Shown here: one piece after another, positions 57,924-64,000 of the stretch
Layout: every line of letters starts with the position of its first letter
Position numbering within the stretch: position 1 is the first letter of the stretch
The notes under the pieces: generated by a model
Told to the model about the DNA's origin: nothing
The model's database searches: none
The model's input: only the letters and a program-made list of their open reading frames with translations
Source of the DNA: Amazonocrinis nigriterrae CENA67
Lineage (GTDB): Bacteria; Cyanobacteriota; Cyanobacteriia; Cyanobacteriales; Nostocaceae
Direction: 5' to 3'
Length of the DNA stretch: 64,000 bases
Assembly (NCBI RefSeq): GCF_016056305.1
Contig: NZ_JAECZC010000004.1
Span: 54,515-118,514 of the forward strand
Translations under genes and position numbers: made by a program

Positions 57924-58208
57924 TTAGCTTGCTTCAGCTAAATGTTCTGCAAGAGCAGCTATTGTGGGGTAATCGTAAACTAAGGTTGGATCTAGTTCTT
58001 TTCCTAGCCAATCTCCTAAATCTCCAGTTAGAACCATCGCTGCCGATGAATCTAAACCATAACGCTCAAAAGTATTTTTGGCATCTATTTTATCAGCTGA
58101 AATTTCTAGTAGCTCTGATAAATACTGAACTAACCACTCTTTAATTTTTGCTGCTGTTACTTGAGTGCCTTGTTCATTTACTGTTTGGCTTGTGAATAAT
58201 TGAGTCAT
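57924..58208 (-). CDS. Acyl carrier protein, free-standing
   Basis: A 94-residue carrier protein with the 4'-phosphopantetheine site at Ser54 in the ERYGLDSSAA motif; helix pattern and acidic character are as in ACPs. It lies between the FAAL (206 nt upstream) and the diiron protein (90 nt downstream), so it most likely receives the fatty acyl group from the FAAL and presents it to the diiron enzyme. ATG at 58208 is preceded by gaggttggtaaa with GAGG. Confidence 0.92.
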   Translation of the reverse strand: MTQLFTSQTVNEQGTQVTAAKIKEWLVQYLSELLEISADKIDAKNTFERYGLDSSAAMVLTGDLGDWLGKELDPTLVYDYPTIAALAEHLAEAS

Positions 58209-58414
58209 TTTACCAACCTCTATTTGGGGATATGATGTACTGCTTTAACCGGAAGAAAGCCGAGTATTTTTTTACTTAATCTTGACACACTTACAAGATT
58301 ATTCAAAGGGGATTTGTCAGAGAAAATTGAATTATTTACTTTTTCTCATGGGGAATAAATATTCGTTGAGTTCTCATAGTTAAAATCAAACTTTAATGAT
58401 TGAATTATCTTAAC

Positions 58415-60283
58415 TTATGCACTCTCTTTAACATTCAGTTCCCTAAAAGTAGAATCACCTGCCTGCACTTTTGCTAAGAGTGAGTTGACATCAGCTTCTA
58501 ACTGTTGAAACTTGGCTTTCTCTTCAGGACTTTCACTCCAATCTTCCACTACATTCAAACTGTGGTCTAAAAATCCACGCTTACAGGCTTGACGTTGAAT
58601 CTTGCCACTAGATGTCTTTGGAATACTGCCAGGTCTAATTAAAACTGTGGCATACACTTGTAACCCGTGATTAGCTGCCACTGCCTCTGTGATATTTCCC
58701 ACCACTTCGGCAACATTCAACCGTCTGAGGTAAACTCGTTCTACTTCTTGAACAATAACTAATCGTTGTTGTCCTTTTTGCTCGATTGTGAAAGCTGCAC
58801 CACAATTTGGTCGTAGTGCTGGATGACTTTTTTGCACTGTTAATTCAATATCCTGGGGATAATGATTTTGTCCTCGGATAATAATCACATCTTTGAGTCG
58901 TCCGGTGATGAACAACTCGCCATCTTGCAAAAAGCCTAAGTCTCCAGTGCGGAGAAAGGGCCCCTCGCGTGTATCTGTTAGATAAGCTTGGAAAGTTTCT
59001 TGGGTTTGTTCAGGTCGTTGCCAATAGCCAGCAGCTACAGAAGTACCATGAACCCAAATCTCTCCTACTTTGCCATCTGGACATTTAGTTAAAGTTGTGG
59101 GGTCAGCGATCGCAATTTTTTCATCTAACCAGGTCTGACCACAGCTAACTATTACTTTAGTCCCTTCTTTTGGTTTGGCAACTCCTACCACCCGATTTTC
59201 CTCAAGGGCTGCACCGTCAACTGGATATAAGACAGGCGGATCATTTTTCAAACCGCCAGTAATAAATAAAGTTGCTTCGGCCATCCCGTAACAAGGGTAA
59301 AAGGCTTCGCGGCGAAAACCACAACAAGCGAAATAGTTGGCAAAGTTTTCTAGTGTCTCTGCACGCACTGGTTCCGCGCCGTTAAAAGCCACGTCCCAAC
59401 TACTTAAGTCGAGAGTTGCACGCTGTTCTGGTGTAATCTTGCTGACGCACAGATCGTAGGCAAAATTCGGGCCGCCACTGGTAGTAGCTTGGTAACGAGA
59501 AATCGCTTGCAACCACCGCAAAGGTCTTTGCAGGAAAGCCACTGGTGACATGAGAATCGATGGTGTACCCAAATACAAGGACTGCAAAACATTGCCAATC
59601 AGTCCCATATCGTGGAATAAGGGTAACCAAATCACATGACTGGTTTTTTGGGTGTGTTTAAAACCTCTGGCGATCGCTATTTGGTTGCACAGCAAATTAC
59701 CGTGAGAAACCATTACTCCCTTGGGTGTTCCTGTAGAACCGGAGGTGTATTGCAAAAATGCAAGGCTGTCACCTGAAAGCCTCGGTTGTTGCCAATCTAA
59801 ACTGAGGTTGTTGTCAATGTCATCAGTACTTAAGCACCTCATAGTCGCCAATTCTGCATCTTCAACAAAGCGATTCTCCAGATTGGCTAACAAGGACTTG
59901 GTAGTCAATACAAACATTGCCTCGGCATCTTTGACAATCGCCAGCAACCTAGAAAGTTTCATATTGGGCCTTGGTGGATAAGCGGGAACCGCTACCACAC
60001 CGGCATACAAGCAACCCAGAAAAGCGGTAATAAATTCTAAGCCTGGTGGATATAACAGTAAGGCTCGTTGGTTAGTAGCTCCAACTGACTGAAGATTGGT
60101 GGCGATCGCCCGCGCTTTTTGGTCTAATTCTTGAAAAGTCAGGCTGGTTTCTTCAATTTCTCCATCTCGCAGAAAAGTATATGCTTTCTGCTGTGGCTGA
60201 TTTTCCGCTCTGTAGCTTAGGAGTTCCACAAATGTGGAAAATGTCTCTAGAGGGTTTTGCAAATCGTTCAAAGGAACATTCAT
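58415..60283 (-). CDS. Fatty acyl-AMP ligase (FAAL)
   Basis: Adenylate-forming enzyme of 622 residues. The P-loop QYTSGSTGTPKGVMVSHG is at 178-195, GMAEATLFITGG and RTGDLGFLQDGELFITGR follow, and KDVIIIRGQNHYPQDIE is the FAAL-typical C-terminal hinge. The pattern is that of FAALs rather than acyl-CoA ligases (no long CoA-binding deviations, insertion of the FAAL-specific motif before the C-domain). The product would be an acyl-adenylate transferred to the ACP encoded next. It opens the core of the cluster, 57 nt after the second desaturase. Confidence 0.92.
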   Translation of the reverse strand: MNVPLNDLQNPLETFSTFVELLSYRAENQPQQKAYTFLRDGEIEETSLTFQELDQKARAIATNLQSVGATNQRALLLYPPGLEFITAFLGCLYAGVVAVPAYPPRPNMKLSRLLAIVKDAEAMFVLTTKSLLANLENRFVEDAELATMRCLSTDDIDNNLSLDWQQPRLSGDSLAFLQYTSGSTGTPKGVMVSHGNLLCNQIAIARGFKHTQKTSHVIWLPLFHDMGLIGNVLQSLYLGTPSILMSPVAFLQRPLRWLQAISRYQATTSGGPNFAYDLCVSKITPEQRATLDLSSWDVAFNGAEPVRAETLENFANYFACCGFRREAFYPCYGMAEATLFITGGLKNDPPVLYPVDGAALEENRVVGVAKPKEGTKVIVSCGQTWLDEKIAIADPTTLTKCPDGKVGEIWVHGTSVAAGYWQRPEQTQETFQAYLTDTREGPFLRTGDLGFLQDGELFITGRLKDVIIIRGQNHYPQDIELTVQKSHPALRPNCGAAFTIEQKGQQRLVIVQEVERVYLRRLNVAEVVGNITEAVAANHGLQVYATVLIRPGSIPKTSSGKIQRQACKRGFLDHSLNVVEDWSESPEEKAKFQQLEADVNSLLAKVQAGDSTFRELNVKESA

Positions 60284-60340
60284 AAGCCAAGGTTTTACAG
60301 GTTAGGGAGTAATGCAAGCAGATCAATTGATTTTCAGCCT

Positions 60341-61285
60341 TCAGCCTCGAGCCTCAGCAACTCTATTTCTCTTAGCTTCTTTCATACCTTTTGTGGGCAC
60401 TTTCACATCCCAAATTAGACCGACTTTTTCTAAGGTACGAATAAACCAGGCACCTAAATCAAGTTGCCACCATTCCAAACCAAACATGGCAGAGTTGGGG
60501 AAAGCATGGTGGTTGTTGTGCCACATTTCTCCACCGGTGGGGATAGCAAATAAAAAATTGTTCCGACTGTAGTCGCCTGTATTATAGGGACGACTACCCC
60601 ACACATGAGCCAAGGAACCGATAATCCAAAACCCGAAATGGTGTTGTAGGCACATCCGCAGACAACCTCCCCACAAAAAGCCTGACAAAACTCCCATCCA
60701 AGTTTGTGTCAGCAAGCCTCCCACAATACCGGGAATCACCAGACCCAATACAACCCAAAAGTAGTACAACTGGCTGATCTTGGACATTAATGGGTCTTTG
60801 ATCATGTCTTTGGCAAATAAGAAACTATTGGTAATTTCGTGGTTATATGTCCAACCTGCGTGAGAGTGCCATAACCCTTCTAGAAAACCAAATTTTTTGT
60901 CTTCTTTCACATAAGGAGAATGGGGGTCTCCATAGGAATCTGCGTACTTATGATGCCGTCTGTGGGTAGCTACCCAATAGTTGAGAGGCCCTTGTGCAGC
61001 CATAGACCCAAAGATAGCTAGAATCACACGCACAGATGTGTGGGCTTGGAAGGCACAGTGGGCAAAGTGTCGGTGAAATCCTACAGTTACACCCATGAGG
61101 GTTAGATAGTACATCACCAGGAATAACCAAATATCCACGGCACTAACGCCTACTGTAAAAGCCATGACGATGGCGCCTACTGAACCGACAAAAGGAAGAA
61201 TGACGTTAGTTATGCCATGAATGCGCTGGTGAGTTGTGAGGCGATCACTTTTGATTGTGATGTTCTTGATTGCCGCTACGTTCAT
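60341..61285 (-). CDS. Membrane fatty acid desaturase (DesC/JamB-like) 1
   Basis: Non-haem diiron membrane desaturase of 314 residues with three His boxes: HRHFAH (71-76), HRRHH (108-112) and HNNHH (about 265). Four hydrophobic helices are visible. Similar to acyl-lipid and acyl-ACP delta-9-type desaturases, including JamB-like enzymes that act on ACP-bound chains and form terminal alkenes or alkynes. The position next to a FAAL and a free ACP favours a biosynthetic rather than housekeeping role. It is 17 nt downstream of a second desaturase gene and 57 nt upstream of the FAAL. Confidence 0.88.
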   Translation of the reverse strand: MNVAAIKNITIKSDRLTTHQRIHGITNVILPFVGSVGAIVMAFTVGVSAVDIWLFLVMYYLTLMGVTVGFHRHFAHCAFQAHTSVRVILAIFGSMAAQGPLNYWVATHRRHHKYADSYGDPHSPYVKEDKKFGFLEGLWHSHAGWTYNHEITNSFLFAKDMIKDPLMSKISQLYYFWVVLGLVIPGIVGGLLTQTWMGVLSGFLWGGCLRMCLQHHFGFWIIGSLAHVWGSRPYNTGDYSRNNFLFAIPTGGEMWHNNHHAFPNSAMFGLEWWQLDLGAWFIRTLEKVGLIWDVKVPTKGMKEAKRNRVAEARG

Positions 61286-61302
61286 ATTGTCGTGATATTA
61301 CT

Positions 61303-62325
61303 TTATGATTGCGTTTGATCTAAGACAGTGACCGAGCTTGGAGTTTTCTTTGACAGTTTAGCCTCGATCATCTTGGCTGAGGGAACATTTACATCCCAAA
61401 CCCAGCCAAATTTTTCTAAAACACAAATGATCCAATATCCCAAATCAATCTGCCACCATTTCAAGCCAGCACTGGCTGAAGTAGGAAAAGCATGATGATT
61501 GTTGTGCCAAGACTCGCCTAGAAATGGGATAGCCATCCAGAAGTTATTTCTACTTTGATCGCCAGTCTCAAAGGGGCGAGTTCCATATATATGAAGAATC
61601 CAGTTATTGCTCAAGATTAGGCAATCTACCAGGAACATGCGAACAATTCCACCCCAGAGGAAGCCTTTAACAGCTCCTATCCAAGAAGCTTCTAAAACTC
61701 CTCCCAAGACAGCAGGTATCACTAGACCTAAGATGATCCAACTGACATAGTATCGGTTAACTTTGGCTATGGTTTTATCCCGTAGAAGATCGAGTGCATA
61801 GAAGGCAGGATTGGGGTACTCGTGATTCACCAGCCAGCCGTAGTGTGAGTGCCACACTCCTCGAATCATTCCTAAAATTCCATTTCCGTGGAGATTTGGA
61901 GAGTGGGGATCACCAAGTTCATCACTGCACTCATGATGCCGGCGATGTACAGCTACCCAGGAAATCACAGACCCTTGAGCTGCCATAGAACCAAGGATTC
62001 CCAAAGTTACACGCACAGCCTCGTTAGCCTTGAACGCGTGGTGTGAAAAGTATCGGTGGCATCCTACACTTAGTCCTGTCATGGTCAAAGCCCACATCCC
62101 AATCAGCAAGCCCACTTCTACAGGGCCGATGGGGAACCACCACAGGGAAACCATTGCAATTATGAATCCCACCAAGGGAATCATGTTGTACAACAGAAAA
62201 TGACTGATTTGCAGACCTTTGATGCGGTCATTCGCTATTGTTTTTGTCTTCCGAGTTGAATTTATAGGGAAGTCTGTTTGCATGTTTTCATCCAACTGCA
62301 CTAGCCCAAAATTGCTTGTAGTCAT
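61303..62325 (-). CDS. Membrane fatty acid desaturase (DesC/JamB-like) 2
   Basis: Paralogue of the next gene, about 340 residues, with the His boxes HRYFSH, HRRHH and HNNHH and four hydrophobic helices. The ATG at 62325 is used; GTG at 62337 or ATG at 62283 are possible too, and no strong ribosome site decides between them. Its extended N-terminus (about 45 residues before the first helix) sets it apart from the shorter paralogue. Two desaturases in tandem suggest two successive desaturations on the same chain, as for diene or enyne formation. Confidence 0.88.
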   Translation of the reverse strand: MTTSNFGLVQLDENMQTDFPINSTRKTKTIANDRIKGLQISHFLLYNMIPLVGFIIAMVSLWWFPIGPVEVGLLIGMWALTMTGLSVGCHRYFSHHAFKANEAVRVTLGILGSMAAQGSVISWVAVHRRHHECSDELGDPHSPNLHGNGILGMIRGVWHSHYGWLVNHEYPNPAFYALDLLRDKTIAKVNRYYVSWIILGLVIPAVLGGVLEASWIGAVKGFLWGGIVRMFLVDCLILSNNWILHIYGTRPFETGDQSRNNFWMAIPFLGESWHNNHHAFPTSASAGLKWWQIDLGYWIICVLEKFGWVWDVNVPSAKMIEAKLSKKTPSSVTVLDQTQS

Positions 62326-62337
62326 CAAATTGACCAC

Positions 62338-63098
62338 TGAAAAAAGGTTTTATCTGGTCATCATATTCCCGTAAACTATACATGTTAGGGTTGGATGATT
62401 TCGTCGATAAGCCCCATGTTATAAAAACTTTTTGGATAGAAGGTTGCAGTATAGCGCTCTGCTCTTTAATTAATACTCTTGCAAAGTCAAAAATAAAATT
62501 TCTGCTACACAAGATTTTTACGTAAAAGAGTTGGCTATAACCATATGCTGAAAGCGCCAAACCCAGTTAATGCCTAATTTTCAGATGATTTAAGATAGAT
62601 AGGTTTGGTTAAAGCAGATAATAACTTTTGGCTGTCGCCCAGCAAGCTCTTCTGCACCTAAACACTATTGTTCAAAAATTTAGACTGAGATTGGAATGGT
62701 TTTACTAGAGTGATCAATTTCCTGAAGGAATGGCTTTTCCAGAATTAAACCTAATATTCGGTTAGTGTTTAAAATTTACATCACTGACGATAACAGTGTT
62801 TGCTTGATCAGGCAAGTAGTTTTCAGTAGTTTTACTTTAAATTTATGAACAATTATAGCAATTCATCAAGCTACCTCAATGTTTTACAAGACTTACTTTT
62901 ACGTATTGTCTGGGTTTCGCCCAAAAAATGCAAGGACAGATAAGACAGTTAAGACAGTTTACATATATTTTTACAAAACTTTACATTTCGCAATATTAAC
63001 CTTATCATAAGTTAAAGCAATTGCTAGGCATGACTTATTATAAGTAGAATCACCAAAAGCGATGGCACACAGAGTAGAGTTTGAGCAACATCAGGATT
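62338..63098. other. Upstream region of the desaturase-FAAL operon
   Basis: About 760 nt with no convincing gene. An ORF at 62288-62560 overlaps the desaturase start and looks non-coding. The rest is AT-rich and likely holds the promoter of the minus-strand operon; no known motif could be named. Confidence 0.5.
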
Positions 63099-63160
63099 CT
63101 AAAAAAAATTTACCCCCCAGCTAAGGCCGTCCCTCTTTACCAAGCAGGGACTATGGGGGG
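63099..63160 (-). terminator. Terminator-like hairpin downstream of the methyltransferase
   Basis: CCCCCC (63113-63118) pairs with GGGGGG (63155-63160), with inner TCCCT/AGGGA pairing. On the minus strand the hairpin is followed by taaatttttttt (complement of 63101-63112). It lies 46 nt after the methyltransferase stop. Confidence 0.6.
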
Positions 63161-63205
63161 TTATACTCAAATACTTATGAATGGTTTAGGACTGTAATAA
63201 CAAGA

Positions 63206-64000
63206 TTACTTTTTTGTATATGAGAAGATCATATAATTTAGCAATCCTAATCGACTGAGCCATTCAGTGTTGAAAGTTTGGACAAATGCCGCGGGACTGT
63301 TCGACATCCAAGTTTGTGCAAGAGTCCAGAGAAATTTGTAGGTCGGTAGCGTATTAGCCGTAATATTGCGTTCTACGAGTGGAGCAAAACCTGTTTCGGC
63401 AGCAAGTTGACGGTAACGACTGGTTGTGTAACGCATATCAAAGTCGCCGTAAAAACTTGATTTGAAAAAGTTGAATTTAGAATTAAACCACATAAAAAGT
63501 ATAGACAAATCTATAGGAACAAAATCGCAAAGAGCAAGATGGCCACCTGGTTTCAGCACGCGAAAGGCTTCCTCGAAGAACTGCCGACGATCCGGAAAGT
63601 GAAAGATGCATTCGACAGCTAACACTACATCGAAAGACTCATCAGCAAACGGTAATGCACAGGCATTACCTTGTTCAAATCGTAGGGTGTTGACATCCCG
63701 TGCTACTACTTTTTTGCGTGCTTGTATTAATTGCCGTTCATCGATATTCAGCCCCACAAGATTCATTTGTGAAAACTGTTCATTTAAACTAGCGATCGTG
63801 CCACCAAAACCACAACCTACATCCAAGACAGATTGACCATCCTTCACATTTGCAGCAGAATAAACTTCGTAAGTCAGCTGCTCGGCTGCCTTCCTAAAAT
63901 CTTCTGGTGTATTTAATGCTTTTTCTGGATTCGGCCAATAGCCCCAATGTACATGACGCCCAAACGCTAGATCGATTTCAGGATGGCCATTGTCAAGCAA
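63206..64000 (-). CDS. SAM-dependent class I methyltransferase (5' end cut by window)
   Basis: At least 264 residues of a UbiE/erythromycin-OMT-like methyltransferase. SAM motif I is LDVGCGFGG (about 59-67), followed by GLNIDERQL (acidic end of strand 2), the FDVVLAVE motif and RVLKPGGHLALCDF. The frame runs to the window edge, so the real start may lie beyond 64000. It is the first gene of the minus-strand series but separated from the desaturase by a terminator-like hairpin, so co-expression is uncertain. A role in methylating the cluster product or a lipid/quinone is possible. Confidence 0.8.
   Translation of the reverse strand: MLDNGHPEIDLAFGRHVHWGYWPNPEKALNTPEDFRKAAEQLTYEVYSAANVKDGQSVLDVGCGFGGTIASLNEQFSQMNLVGLNIDERQLIQARKKVVARDVNTLRFEQGNACALPFADESFDVVLAVECIFHFPDRRQFFEEAFRVLKPGGHLALCDFVPIDLSILFMWFNSKFNFFKSSFYGDFDMRYTTSRYRQLAAETGFAPLVERNITANTLPTYKFLWTLAQTWMSNSPAAFVQTFNTEWLSRLGLLNYMIFSYTKK

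Noticed and set aside
62288-62560. ORF of 90 codons upstream of the desaturase
   Set aside because: It overlaps the desaturase start, has no ribosome site and no recognisable domain; composition looks like spacer.
1-64000. CRISPR arrays, tRNA and rRNA genes
   Set aside because: The repeats seen are 7-mer arrays or hairpins without regular spacers, and no clover-leaf or rRNA sequence was recognised on either strand by eye; a tRNAscan-SE/Infernal run would settle this.

Overview
The window is chromosomal DNA of a filamentous, probably heterocyst-forming (Nostoc/Anabaena/Calothrix-like) cyanobacterium. The evidence seen directly is: many HIP1-type GCGATCGC palindromes, several families of short tandemly repeated 7-mers (STRRs) and hairpin repeats between and even inside genes, and typical cyanobacterial genes (homogentisate phytyltransferase, DUF4327, serine/threonine kinases with WD40 repeats, a GH57 glycosidase, a PEP-CTERM protein). 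Genus and species cannot be fixed from this sequence alone.

Layout. 1-5.7 kb is housekeeping: coaE, hemD and cobA (tetrapyrrole/siroheme branch), a small membrane protein, a TPR protein next to a tocopherol-pathway prenyltransferase, a translationally coupled pair of very small ORFs, and a Bcp/PrxQ peroxiredoxin. 5.8-8.5 kb holds a decayed and an intact copy of a PD-(D/E)XK-like nuclease protein separated by a MITE-like element, then a cysteine desulfurase. 8.6-17.5 kb has a cyanophycinase-like S51 peptidase, a GT4 glycosyltransferase, a gene remnant, lepA, a small RHH-like protein, a hybrid-free sensor kinase and a NifU-type Fe-S scaffold. 17.5-25 kb has a GH57 enzyme and two adjacent Ser/Thr kinases of different architecture, separated by GC-rich dispersed repeats, and a DUF4327 gene.

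25.8-40.5 kb is an accessory region: an SDR/epimerase-GMC oxidoreductase pair with a 4-nt overlap, a GT4 enzyme with a strong terminator, an unusual phosphoenolpyruvate synthase paralogue in which the phosphohistidine position reads Asp and which carries an in-frame STRR insertion, a class A penicillin-binding protein, an exostosin-like glycosyltransferase and a second GMC oxidoreductase. 40.7-52.5 kb holds surface and secreted proteins (PEP-CTERM protein; a 1432-residue RTX protein with 7+7 FG-GAP repeats), a TIGR03032-like protein, a coiled-coil protein, YihY/BrkB, DUF4112, an alpha/beta hydrolase and an ABC1/UbiB kinase.

52.7-64.0 kb, all on the minus strand, is the most interesting segment: a lipid/polyketide biosynthetic cluster. 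In transcription order it contains a methyltransferase (cut by the window edge), two membrane desaturases, a fatty-acyl-AMP ligase, a free-standing acyl carrier protein, a ferritin-like diiron protein that by order, size and motifs resembles the CylC class of dimetal halogenases/oxygenases, and a KS-AT-DH polyketide synthase that stops right after its DH domain. The likely logic is: desaturated fatty acid, activation by the FAAL, loading on the ACP, diiron-dependent C-H functionalisation (possibly halogenation), then polyketide extension. The product is unknown. No tRNA, rRNA, CRISPR array or intact insertion sequence was recognised.
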